From Candidatus Freyarchaeota archaeon (GTDB lineage Archaea > Asgardarchaeota > Jordiarchaeia > Jordiarchaeales > Jordiarchaeaceae): a stretch of 64,000 bases of DNA. The position numbers and the translations under genes are program-made. How positions within the stretch are numbered: position 1 is the stretch's first letter; the number at the start of each line of letters is the position of its first letter. The stretch lies in the NCBI GenBank assembly GCA_030587365.1, contig JAUQZE010000025.1:36919-100918 (forward strand). The letters run 5' to 3'. A model generated the notes under the pieces. It had not been told where the DNA came from. It did not search any database and saw only the letters and a list, made by a program, of their open reading frames with translations. Below are positions 26,652 through 34,927 of this stretch, piece after piece.

Positions 26652-27025
26652 TCGGTGTATCCTTCTCGATTTTGTTTAAGCATTAGGGAAATTATGCTAG
26701 ATGTTTCTCTAAGAATGTTTACACTGTTTGCGGGTGCTATTATGGTTATTTTTGAACCTCCGTTGGGTTTGTTTTTCCTCCTTATGAATCCCTTGCCCGT
26801 AGGGTTTTTGTTGAAGGTTAGTAGTTCTATTCCGGTGAATGTCTCATAGTCTATTTCAAGCATTGATTCTCTTATCAGGTCTGCTTGCTCTTCCGGTTTG
26901 AGAACTTCTTCAAGTACTAGTATTACGTTTTGTTTAACCTTTTCTACTATGAATTTTATCTTGTCTTGGGAGGTTAAGCCATTAATAACCCATTGGGGTA
27001 TTATATCTATTCTTGGACTCATCAT
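26648..27025 (-). CDS. arvB: ArvB/OapB family protein (DUF2073)
   Basis: In this 125-residue protein, MSPRIDIIPQWVINGLTSQDKIKFIVEKVKQNVILVLEEVLKPEEQADLI is typical of DUF2073. Later GIELLTFNKNP and KITIIAPANSVNILRETSSIISLML complete the conserved core. It has no known enzymatic motif. It lies 17 bases after arvA and overlaps arvC by four bases, so the three are translationally coupled. Confidence 0.8.
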   Translation of the reverse strand: MMSPRIDIIPQWVINGLTSQDKIKFIVEKVKQNVILVLEEVLKPEEQADLIRESMLEIDYETFTGIELLTFNKNPTGKGFIRRKNKPNGGSKITIIAPANSVNILRETSSIISLMLKQNREGYTD

Positions 27026-27042
27026 TTTCCTTTCTCACCCCT

Positions 27043-27657
27043 TTAGCGTGACTCCGCTACTAACCTGTAAAGCTCTTCTACGTTCTCTCCTGTCAGGGCG
27101 GATATGGCTACGCTCTTGTGGTCTGGAAACGCGTCGAAGACCAGTTTGGGACGCGATTTAGGCAGGTCTATCTTGTTTGCCACAATAATGTTTGGTATGT
27201 TTTTTGCTCTCAGGTTTCCCAGAATAACAAGGTTAACCTGGTCGAAGGGGACCTTTGTGGCATCAAAAATGGTTAGAGCAAGGTCTACATTGTCAAGCCA
27301 CTGGATAGCTTCAATCACTCCTCTGGTCGCTTCCTTGGCTCTTTCAATTGCTTCCTCGCTCGATAATCCATGCTTTAGGAAAACCTTATAATCGATTTTA
27401 CTAGAAATGCCGGGCATGTCCACAACATTCATTCTGAGACGCTTTCCATTGTAATGCATCTCTAGGTGTTCTACAACATTAGCTGTACGGGTTTCGTGTG
27501 GAATAGAGGAAGTTTTCCCCGCTTCTTTTCCTATCCAGTCAGTGCAGATTCTGTTGGCCAGAGTTGTTTTACCAGCGTTGGGACTACCATAAATACCGAG
27601 CGTAAACTCTCCATTTCTCCTAAACGCAGCCGCAACTTTTGAGAACCAGTCTGTCAT
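27043..27657 (-). CDS. arvA: ArvA/OapA Era-like small GTPase
   Basis: The 204-residue GTPase has G1 GSPNAGKTT (24-32), a switch region SSIPHETRTANVVEH, G3 DMPG in VVDMPGISSK, G4 NKID and a G5-like SALTGEN. This is the archaeal Era-like family formerly called origin-associated protein A. In Haloferax volcanii the homologue (ArvA) is required for extracellular vesicle formation. Its start overlaps the stop of the small upstream gene by four bases. No transmembrane segment is seen. The N-terminal WFSKVAAAFRR helix is amphipathic and could touch membrane. Confidence 0.87.
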   Translation of the reverse strand: MTDWFSKVAAAFRRNGEFTLGIYGSPNAGKTTLANRICTDWIGKEAGKTSSIPHETRTANVVEHLEMHYNGKRLRMNVVDMPGISSKIDYKVFLKHGLSSEEAIERAKEATRGVIEAIQWLDNVDLALTIFDATKVPFDQVNLVILGNLRAKNIPNIIVANKIDLPKSRPKLVFDAFPDHKSVAISALTGENVEELYRLVAESR

Positions 27658-27902
27658 TTTACTCCACCCCGTCCTACTTTAAATAGAATTTCAGAGAAAC
27701 CGTTTCCCCCCACACTTAAACTAAGATAGCCATTTTCTCGCGCCATTCTTAACACATAGCAATGATTCTCATCGGACTTTTTTACTTTTCTAGGGGACTC
27801 GGTGTAATCATAGAGGGTAGCGAAAAAAAGATTCCCCATACGAGAGTGAGTATCCGAAAGTTCCAGCAACACAATATTCACATCAAGTCCCTCACTAGAC
27901 AA
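27654..27902 (-). CDS. Small protein opening the arvABC operon, unknown
   Basis: This 82-residue protein (MSSEGLDVNIVLLELSDTHS at its start) overlaps arvA by four bases (ATGA type), so translation is coupled. It looks like a small mixed alpha/beta domain with strands around VNIVLLEL, HCYVLRMA and GYLSLSVGG. No family is recognised. The coupling is the best argument that it is real. Confidence 0.6.
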   Translation of the reverse strand: MSSEGLDVNIVLLELSDTHSRMGNLFFATLYDYTESPRKVKKSDENHCYVLRMARENGYLSLSVGGNGFSEILFKVGRGGVK

Positions 27903-28129
27903 AATAGGCCGGCAATAGTTGTTTTGTCCTATTTGTAATTTAAAAATATGTAATATAGAGATAACACTGAAGTCCTACCAAAACACGAAATTACGGAATT
28001 ACCAACATTCTCTCCAAGAAAATTCAAAAATTTTATTACATTTATCAGAAACAGCAACACAGTGAGGTAATTAATTTGTAAAGTTTCAAATTAGTTTTTA
28101 AAAATTAAAATTTTTCAGGAGAGCATTGA

Positions 28130-28174
28130 TTCTGAGAAGTTTTATATACTATTTTTTATATCTATTTCTGAGAA
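28130..28174. promoter_or_regulatory. Promoter flanked by paired palindromes TTCTGAGAA
   Basis: The palindrome TTCT-G-AGAA occurs perfectly at 28130-28138 and again at 28166-28174. The TATA box TTTTATATA (28140-28148) lies between them. The predicted start site near 28173 falls inside the second copy. Centre-to-centre spacing is 36 bases. The arrangement is that of a repressor covering both TATA and start site. The ATG at 28194 has GAGG upstream. Confidence 0.5.
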
Positions 28175-28193
28175 ACATTAATGAGGTAAAGAA

Positions 28194-28691
28194 ATGTCCA
28201 CGATAAAGAGGAAAGTCTTCAGAGTTCTGAAATGGGCAGCTATACTTGCAGGACTGGTTGGACTCTTGGTGAGCGTTCTTATCGGTGTGAACGCTTTTCG
28301 AGTACACTTTTACACATCAACTTATTACATTCCCCCTAGCGGGGGTAATCCAAACCCCACACGTGGTGTCCCAGTACTCTTTACGTATGAAGGATACGTC
28401 TATGATTTTAATGTGATTATGAGTGTTAATCTACTATTTCCGAATGGAACAGTAATCGCTAGTGATACAGCCGCCGCTGTATGGCCTTTGGGATTATACC
28501 CAAATACTTTCCAGTGGTTAGACATTTCACTCACCTATCCCCAGTCAGCTATTGATTGGTCGAAGGCTAACAACCAACCATTAATCGTATTTACAGTCGC
28601 TTTCGCTTGGTTCAATCTTCCAGTCGGCGGTCAGAACATTATCATAACTCCTGTCACACTTTATAACATTTACCCAGTATTTCCACAATAG
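28194..28691 (+). CDS. Single-pass membrane protein with extracytoplasmic beta domain
   Basis: In this 165-residue protein a basic N-terminus (STIKRKVFRVLK) precedes one hydrophobic helix at about 13-34. The remaining ~130 residues are beta-rich and polar with proline/glycine turns (YIPPSGGNPNPTRGVPVLFTYEGYVYDFNVIM). That topology places the domain outside the cell. No family is recognised. The next gene, a four-helix membrane protein, starts 15 bases after its stop, and a palindrome-flanked promoter lies upstream. Confidence 0.6.
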   Translation: MSTIKRKVFRVLKWAAILAGLVGLLVSVLIGVNAFRVHFYTSTYYIPPSGGNPNPTRGVPVLFTYEGYVYDFNVIMSVNLLFPNGTVIASDTAAAVWPLGLYPNTFQWLDISLTYPQSAIDWSKANNQPLIVFTVAFAWFNLPVGGQNIIITPVTLYNIYPVFPQ

Positions 28692-28706
28692 TATTCGGAG
28701 GAATGA

Positions 28707-29222
28707 ATGTTGTCATTTATTAAGTCGATGTTAAGAAATCCGCTTTACACTGGAGCCGCCTATGCGATATTATACTTCTTCTATTTCTCAGTTGTACCAC
28801 TCCTAGGTGTTTTTATCGTAAACAAATTTGGTCTCATAATACAGAGTTTAAATCCACTAATACTGATAATGTTTGGAGCAGCGGTTGCTACGCTAATTTT
28901 CTTTCAGAAGTTTCTACGCAGAAGCCATTTCAGGTTGAGTGGGGCTAGTGGGATCGCGCGCTATCTGGTGTCACTAGTATACACCTATGTTTTATTTGAG
29001 ATGCTAAGCTTTATTTGGGTTCAAGGTTCCATTTATCAGATTTCCTACCCTTCAATAATGTGGATTACAGTTGATTACAGCTTTGTGTTATGGGTCGTAA
29101 TAATTGCTTTCTTAGTCAGATTCGTTAGATACGGCTACCAGATAGTTTTTGCTAGAGATCTTCAAGGAGAAAAAGGAGTAGAAACACTAGAAGAGGAAAT
29201 AAGAGAAGAAGTGGAAGATTAA
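28707..29222 (+). CDS. Four-helix membrane protein, unknown
   Basis: The 171-residue protein has hydrophobic segments near 16-38, 47-67, 84-106 and 115-138. A cytoplasmic acidic tail follows (LEEEIREEVED). Basic residues between helices 2 and 3 (KFLRRSHFR) suggest an inside loop. It is cotranscribed with the preceding single-pass protein. No transporter or enzyme motif is visible. Confidence 0.6.
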   Translation: MLSFIKSMLRNPLYTGAAYAILYFFYFSVVPLLGVFIVNKFGLIIQSLNPLILIMFGAAVATLIFFQKFLRRSHFRLSGASGIARYLVSLVYTYVLFEMLSFIWVQGSIYQISYPSIMWITVDYSFVLWVVIIAFLVRFVRYGYQIVFARDLQGEKGVETLEEEIREEVED

Positions 29223-29318
29223 CATCCAAAAAGAGCGTAACCTGATAAAAAATTCATTTTTTTCTTTTTATGTTTAAATAAAATGTTTCTGGCTTGGGAA
29301 AAGTGGGAATTAGTAAAC

Positions 29319-29327
29319 TTTTTATAC
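29319..29327 (+). promoter_or_regulatory. TATA box of the AbrB-GTPase gene
   Basis: TTTTTATAC predicts a transcript start near 29350. This supports the ATG at 29364 (GTGAG upstream) over the earlier in-frame ATGs at 29283 and 29343. Confidence 0.5.
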
Positions 29328-29363
29328 TTTTACCATGATTCAATGAGTAGGGAAAGTGAGCCA

Positions 29364-30053
29364 ATGAAGCTTCTCGGTGTAGCTAGAATAAGCGATAAGA
29401 ACAGGATAACCCTGGCAAAGGATGTAAGAGATAAGTTAAAAGTAGATTCAGGAGACCTGCTTCTCTTCTTTGAAGATGACGAAGGAAACGTTTTGGTTTG
29501 CACCGAGAATACATTACCCTCAGGCAGAGCCGGCGTAGATGTTCTTAAACTACTGGTAACCGGTCCCTACAGCGCTGGAAAGAGCACCGTTGTCTCCAAC
29601 CTATCGAGAAAAGCTGCAAGCATAGAAGCCTTGGGCACAACTGTGGGATTTGATTTCGGGAGGAAATACGACGAGATCAATGTATTTGATCTCCACATAT
29701 TCGGAACTCCGGGTCACACACGCTTCGCCTTCCTGCAGGAGATTCTCGCCCAAGGAAGTGCTGGGGTTCTTCTTGTTGTGGACAGCACAAATCCCGAAAC
29801 ATTCAGTTTAGCCCGAGACATACTATACCGGGTAAAAAGGGAGATAAGTGAAGACGCACCGGTCGTTATCTTGGCCAATAAGCAAGACCTTGAGGGCGCT
29901 TTATCACCTGAAGAAGTAGCCAAACAGCTAAGCATCGGAGTGGATGTACCAGTTGTGGGTACAGTGGCTACACAAAACCAAGGCTTGAGAGAAGCCTTAC
30001 AATTGATACTTAAACAAATAATTAAAAAAGGGGAAATAAGGACGAGCGAATAA
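29364..30053 (+). CDS. AbrB/SpoVT DNA-binding domain fused to Rup/MglA-like small GTPase
   Basis: From the preferred ATG at 29364 the product is 229 residues. Residues 1-48 are a swapped-hairpin AbrB-type domain (ARISDKNRITLAKDVRDKLKVDSGDLLLFFED). Residues 60-225 are a small GTPase: G1 GPYSAGKST (67-75), switch I TTVGFDFG, G3 FGTPGH (113-118) and G4 NKQD (172-175). The G3 form lacks the usual aspartate, as in Rup and SRPRB-like archaeal GTPases. The AbrB part may bind DNA or mediate dimerisation. The combination suggests GTP-controlled regulation, which is inference. There are no lipid or membrane motifs. Confidence 0.85.
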   Translation: MKLLGVARISDKNRITLAKDVRDKLKVDSGDLLLFFEDDEGNVLVCTENTLPSGRAGVDVLKLLVTGPYSAGKSTVVSNLSRKAASIEALGTTVGFDFGRKYDEINVFDLHIFGTPGHTRFAFLQEILAQGSAGVLLVVDSTNPETFSLARDILYRVKREISEDAPVVILANKQDLEGALSPEEVAKQLSIGVDVPVVGTVATQNQGLREALQLILKQIIKKGEIRTSE

Positions 30054-30287
30054 AAAGCCCCAATTCCCTTGCACTCCATGATTATTCTAACTCCCTTGCA
30101 ATGTTCTTGTTGATGTTTTCCCCCATCTCTATTATGTTTTTAATAAGGGTAAACTACTTTTTTAATAGGATAATCTTAAAAATAAGGGGTTTCGGGGGTA
30201 AATTGAGGAAAAAGGTGGGCTATCTAAAAAATGAGATATTAAGCAAATTAAATATATGAAATCTCAAAACTCGTCAGTGTGTTTGAG

Positions 30288-31322
30288 TTATATGCTGAGA
30301 GATCGTTTTATAATATTAACAATATTTAGTATTGAAGCGTTTTCTAGTTCTGGTGAGGTTAGTAGTCCATTCTGAGAGATTATTAGGGGAACCGTCATCT
30401 CCTCTTCGGTGATTCCGCCGTGGCTTCCCCTTAGTTTCACATTGCTCAACTCGTAGCCCTTCCGAGCTGTTACGACTAGGTCGCCGCTTCTTGGGTGGAG
30501 GAGTTTTAACTCGGAAATTCTTTCACTTTCCATAACTTCTAGGACGCCCTTGGTTTCGGTGAGGAATTCGTATATTTCTTGTTTTTGTTCTGGGGAGTTG
30601 ATGTATACGTGAGAGGTTCTATGAGAGGCTAGTGTGATAGCATCTAGTTTTTTCTTTTTTAGTAGTTTGTCTAGTTGAATTTGTTTTCCGCCATCTGTCA
30701 TTCCATGGTCTGCAGAAATAATCATGCAGACTTCTTGGTCTTGTGATTCGTACTCTTCAAAAATTCTCTTTAGAACCTTATCTACATCTTCTATGATTTT
30801 TATGGCTTCTTTGCTCTTCGGTCCGTATTTCTCTCCGATGCTGTCTACCGCTGTAAAGTTTGCGACTATAAGGTCTGGTTTTTCTCTTCTTATTAGTTTA
30901 ATAGATTCTTCTAAGATTTTGCCATTCTGGGTTAGAACGGGAAAACTTTGAATGTAAGGTTTTGAAACAATGTGTTGGGCTCCTTTCGTGACTGGCTCTG
31001 CTATGGCTGCCGTGTCTAATCCTGCTGACTCCGCTTCCTCGAAAATGGTTACCGCTTCAAGGCAAGCGTTAGGATCATAAAAATCAAAGTCCCTCAGTTC
31101 TCTGGCTTCCCTATCATAGAACTGGTTACCAACTATACCATGCTCACCGGGATACGCTCCAGTAATTATACTGGTATGCCCGGTATAAGTTGCTGTGGGA
31201 AACACTGCCCGACAGGACAGAGTGGATACCCCACCATTTGATAATTTCTCCAAGAAAGGGGTCTTTGCATTTTTTATCCAATTGATATTGCATCCATCAA
31301 GAACCGCCAAGTAAACCTTCAT
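30288..31322 (-). CDS. Type I phosphodiesterase / nucleotide pyrophosphatase family
   Basis: This 344-residue alkaline-phosphatase-fold enzyme has an N-terminal metal aspartate (VLDGC) and the nucleophile region FPTATYTGHTSIITG. GEHGIVGNQFYD, a metal aspartate in NFTAVDSIGEKYG, ISADHGM and the last histidine in GSHGG complete the core. Relatives hydrolyse nucleotide or phosphodiester bonds. There is no signal peptide, so it is cytoplasmic. The substrate is unknown. It is a monocistronic gene divergent from the interrupted HD gene. Confidence 0.85.
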   Translation of the reverse strand: MKVYLAVLDGCNINWIKNAKTPFLEKLSNGGVSTLSCRAVFPTATYTGHTSIITGAYPGEHGIVGNQFYDREARELRDFDFYDPNACLEAVTIFEEAESAGLDTAAIAEPVTKGAQHIVSKPYIQSFPVLTQNGKILEESIKLIRREKPDLIVANFTAVDSIGEKYGPKSKEAIKIIEDVDKVLKRIFEEYESQDQEVCMIISADHGMTDGGKQIQLDKLLKKKKLDAITLASHRTSHVYINSPEQKQEIYEFLTETKGVLEVMESERISELKLLHPRSGDLVVTARKGYELSNVKLRGSHGGITEEEMTVPLIISQNGLLTSPELENASILNIVNIIKRSLSI

Positions 31323-31388
31323 GTTCTTCCGTCCGGTTAAAAATGGTTCTTCAGTAGATTTAAATTAAAAGTAGGGTGGATTATTAAT

Positions 31389-32637
31389 ATGTATTTTCGG
31401 GATACTATGCGCGGCAAAATTAAGCCAAATAAAGTTGAGCTAAAACTTCTAAAAACTGATACAATGAAGTCACTCTCAGGAAAAATGGACATAGGCAATA
31501 TTAACTTGGTTTATCCTAATGCGAAGCATACTCGACTGGAGCATAGCTTGGGAGTTATGCATACAGCGGACAAGATATGTAGCACCCTTTCAGGAAAAGG
31601 CTATGAAATTGATGAGGAAGTAGCAATCATTAGACTTGCGGCACTGCTCCATGATATAGGGCACGGACCTGAAGTGTTCTAACACTTTAGGGTGTAAACC
31701 TTTCTCACATGGATCTGAGATAATACTTCAAGAAAAAACCAGTCTCACTCATGAACAAATGAGTCAAAAAATAATCCGGGACAAAACATCGGATATTAGT
31801 TCAGTGCTCAGAAACTCAGGAATTAGTGACAGGGAAATCGGTGAAATTTCAGACATGATTCTCGGAGTGAATAAGAGAAGACCCTTCTTAGGGGAAATAA
31901 TACACTGGATGGTGGACGCTGATAAGCTAGACTATCTTCCCAGAGATTCACACTCGGCCGGGTTTTTACCGTCACTGGTTCAAAGTGTACCCATAATTGA
32001 TTCCATAAAACTGTTTAAAGAACACATAGTTTTTGAGAAAAGGGTGATCCCCTACTTGGAGTCTATGGTTTTCGCTGAAGCCATATACTACAGCAATATT
32101 CATTATCACCCAACAGTAAGAAGAGCGGATCAAACGCTCTCAAGAGCGATAAAAATTGCAATCGAAAAAGGCGCGATAACCCCTCCAGAAGTGCAAAGAA
32201 TGACTGATAACCAGATTATAAATTTCCTCAAAAAAATCGGAGAAAAAACATCCCACCTAGCATCAAAAATACAAAACAAAACATTACACACCATTCTAAC
32301 CATAAATTGGGAGGAACTCAACAAAGGCACGATAAACCAAGTGTTAAAAATAAGAGACAATAATCAAAGAGAAAAATTGGAAAACGCCATCGCCAACCGC
32401 ATAAACAGCGACCCAGATTTCATCATAGTAGATATACCCCCCCTTCCATACATACAAGAGGCAGATACACCAATAATAACCGATGAAGAAGAGAAAAAAC
32501 CGCTCAAAAGCATCTCAAAAATAACCAAAGCAATAACTGAAAATCACCCTACCCAGTGGAGCCTTCATGTCTACTCAGAAAAAGAGTATAAAGAAGGCAC
32601 AGAAAGCCTCAGAGAATTACTCTTATCCCAAATTTAA
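31389..32637 (+). pseudogene. HD-domain phosphohydrolase interrupted by a 31-base insertion
   Basis: The N-terminal part (31389-31682) carries YPNAKHTRLEHSLGVMHTA and LLHDIGHGP, the HD motif of the SAMHD1/YdhJ-like dNTPase family, then stops. The second part reads FSHGSEIILQEKTSLTHEQM into a frame open to 32637 that includes DADKLDYLPRDS. Removing 31671-31701 (31 bases, flanked by ACCT on both sides) restores GHGP-FSHGSE exactly. The insertion holds a perfect palindrome AAGTGTT-CT-AACACTT. Otherwise the ~405-residue protein looks intact, with a basic C-terminal domain, so the break is recent or removed in some way. Confidence 0.85.
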
Positions 32638-32818
32638 AGCCTTTAAAAAATTACATTAATTTAAACTAATAAATTTACATCAAAAAAGGTCAAAACTAGT
32701 TTGCATTAGAAAGTTTTAAATTTTTACAAACCAAAAGAACCATAAGAAAGCGATTAAAATAGCATCATAAATAAAGATAACAAATAAACGACAAATCAAA
32801 ATATGAAGGTGTTGTATT

Positions 32819-33346
32819 ATGTCAGGAGAATACGACTACCTGTTCAAGATAATTGTCATAGGAGATGGAGCTGTGGGTAAAACCAGCTTAACCGTCCGAT
32901 TTTCACAGGGATACTTTAAAGAAGATTACAAGATGACTATCGGAGTTGATTTTGCGGTAAAAACGGTTAGTATCGATACGAATAATGGGCCTAAAACCGC
33001 TAAGCTACAGATTTGGGATACTGGTGGTCAGGAGAGGTTTTCTTATATTCGGCCCTTGTATTATCGTGGTGCCATGGGCGCTCTTTTGGTTTATGATGTT
33101 ACTAAGCGGGAGACTTTTGAGCATCTGGAAAACTGGTTGGCTGAGGTTGGTAAGCATTGTCCTTCGATTCCTATGGTGATGGTTGGTAACAAGACGGATA
33201 TGCCGGGTAGGGCGGTTTCTCTGGAGGATGCTTTGGAGTTTTCGATTAATCGGAATATGGTGTACTTTGAGACTAGTGCTAAACAAGGAACGAATGTAGA
33301 GTCTGCTTTTAGCGACCTTACGAGAATTCTGATTGATTACACTTAG
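32819..33346 (+). CDS. Rab-like small GTPase
   Basis: This 175-residue Ras-superfamily GTPase is strikingly like eukaryotic Rab. G1 is GDGAVGKTS (15-23), G2 is TIGVDF with switch I Thr40, G3 is DTGGQERF (67-74; eukaryotes have DTAGQ), G4 is NKTD (124-127) and G5 is ETSAK (151-155). The C-terminus stops at ILIDYT with no cysteine, so it cannot be prenylated. Such genes are numerous in Asgard archaea. The ATG follows AAGGTG. The second half is G+T rich, and this continues into the converging gene. Confidence 0.93.
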   Translation: MSGEYDYLFKIIVIGDGAVGKTSLTVRFSQGYFKEDYKMTIGVDFAVKTVSIDTNNGPKTAKLQIWDTGGQERFSYIRPLYYRGAMGALLVYDVTKRETFEHLENWLAEVGKHCPSIPMVMVGNKTDMPGRAVSLEDALEFSINRNMVYFETSAKQGTNVESAFSDLTRILIDYT

Positions 33347-33398
33347 CCGATTTTTCGAAAATTTCTTTAAGGGTTTTTTCAGGTTTTCAGATTTTTTA

Positions 33399-34751
33399 TT
33401 AGTTGTTGGGTTGTGATGGTTCTTTTACTGGTTCCCCTTCTGCAGTGTATATTGGCGCTTTGGGTAATAGATTGAAGCTGTTTCTTAGGGCGAGTTGGTA
33501 GGCTCCAACGTCTAGGATTGTGAGGATGTCTTCGGGTTCTGTTTTTGGTAGTTTTCTTGGTCCAGTATTGTTTTTTGGCCAGGCGAATGCATCATTGGTA
33601 TCGCAGGTTATTCCTGCTATATTATACCATTCCGTGGGTTTTTGGTTGGCTTTGGTGGCGTTGATTATTTCGAAGTATTGTCCTATCCAGACGGCGTCGT
33701 TGGTGTCTGTTAGGGCGCTTCCGTCTGTTATTATCCATTCAAGTTTGTTTTGTGGTGTTTTGCGTGTTTCTGTTACTTTTAGTATTAGTATCATGGTGTT
33801 TGCGGTTAGCCATCTTCCTGTTTCTGTCGTGATTGTGGGTGGCTCGGCTCCGTTTTCCTGATATACTTGTGCTATTTCTTGTATGATTTTTTGGGCGTAT
33901 TCTTCGATGGTGTAGTCTGGGTTTAGTTTTTTTTGGTTTTGTGGTGTTTTATAGTATTTCACTGCGATTCCTCCGCCGAGGTTTATGTTTTCGATGGGTG
34001 TTCCGAGTTCTTTTCCGATTCGGATTGCGTAGGTGGATAGTAGGTTAGCGTTTTTTATTAGCTTGTTTAGTTCGGTTATCTGGGTGCCTATGTGGGATTG
34101 GAGGGCTGCTAGTTTGAGTTTTGAATTTTTTAGAAGTTTGATTGCTGCGGGTAATTGTTCGGTGGGAATTCCGAATCTTGCTGATCCGGGGGAGAGTTCT
34201 GAGTCTTGGAAGTGGCTGGCTAGGTTTAGGGATAGTCCTGCTTTTAGTTCGGTGTTTTCTTTTTCGCAGAGTTTTTTTGTGTATTCGATTTCGTCGGTTG
34301 AGTTGAAATTTATTGTTACGTCGGTTTCTTTCTGCAGGTTTATTACCGTTTGTATTAGATTTTCTTGTTTGTTTTGGATGGCGTGTTTTGAGGCTCCATT
34401 GCAGATGATGTAGGGTATTTTCTTTAGTTCTGATAGTGCGTATTTTAATTCGTAGATGTTTACTACCTCTATTCCAAAATTTAGGTCTACCAGGGTTTGA
34501 GCTACTTGTGGGAGAGAATTTGCGGCTAGAGCGTAGCAGGGTTTGAATCGAGGATAGTTTTTGAATGCCGCTGTAAGTCGTTTGGCGTTTTTTTCAACTT
34601 GGCTTAGGCTTAGTATATAGACGCGTGTTCCTAAAGTTTCAGCTAGTTTTTGAATGCTGGCATCTTCAAAAAAGAGTTGTCGCCCTTTGAAGTTTAGGGG
34701 CTCTGCAAAATCTTTCTTACCAACGTAGTCTTCTGGATTAAGTGAGGGCAT
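33399..34751 (-). CDS. Diaminopimelate decarboxylase-like protein lacking the PLP lysine
   Basis: A 450-residue alanine-racemase-fold (group IV decarboxylase) protein. The usual motif Y-A-(L/V)-K-A-N reads YALAAN here (73-78), with Ala76 (codon GCC) at the Schiff-base lysine position. Other elements remain: SARFGIP, HIGTQI, GGGIAVKYY, ETGRWLTAN, CDTNDAFAW and GAYQLALRNSFN. PLP could still bind but could not form the internal aldimine, so decarboxylase activity is not expected. It may be a pseudoenzyme or use another chemistry. The coding strand is A+C rich, with an unusual density of Lys, Asn, Gln and Thr. It converges on the Rab-like gene. Confidence 0.8.
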   Translation of the reverse strand: MPSLNPEDYVGKKDFAEPLNFKGRQLFFEDASIQKLAETLGTRVYILSLSQVEKNAKRLTAAFKNYPRFKPCYALAANSLPQVAQTLVDLNFGIEVVNIYELKYALSELKKIPYIICNGASKHAIQNKQENLIQTVINLQKETDVTINFNSTDEIEYTKKLCEKENTELKAGLSLNLASHFQDSELSPGSARFGIPTEQLPAAIKLLKNSKLKLAALQSHIGTQITELNKLIKNANLLSTYAIRIGKELGTPIENINLGGGIAVKYYKTPQNQKKLNPDYTIEEYAQKIIQEIAQVYQENGAEPPTITTETGRWLTANTMILILKVTETRKTPQNKLEWIITDGSALTDTNDAVWIGQYFEIINATKANQKPTEWYNIAGITCDTNDAFAWPKNNTGPRKLPKTEPEDILTILDVGAYQLALRNSFNLLPKAPIYTAEGEPVKEPSQPNN

Positions 34752-34927
34752 CTGTTTGAATCACTCCAAGGACTATACTGATAGAGAATATGAATCGAAA
34801 CAAGCTCTCCACTATTGAATTTTTGGGGGAGCACAGACTTAATAGTTAAAATTTTCCTTCATTTGATTATAATTTTTTATTATTCGTGTGATTTTGGATT
34901 TTTGTGTTATAAGTGGTCAATTTGAGG

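Noticed and set aside
26250..28193. Replication origin next to the oap/arv genes
   Set aside because: These genes were named for lying beside an origin in Haloferax, but there is no Orc1/Cdc6 gene and no repeated origin box in the adjacent AT-rich gap.
29283..29363. N-terminal extension of the AbrB-GTPase
   Set aside because: It overlaps a good TATA box and lies before the predicted transcription start, so it is unlikely to be translated.
31660..31715. Archaeal bulge-helix-bulge intron in the HD gene
   Set aside because: Testing the possible splice positions allowed by the ACCT repeats gave no four-base central helix, so a standard archaeal splicing motif is not supported.
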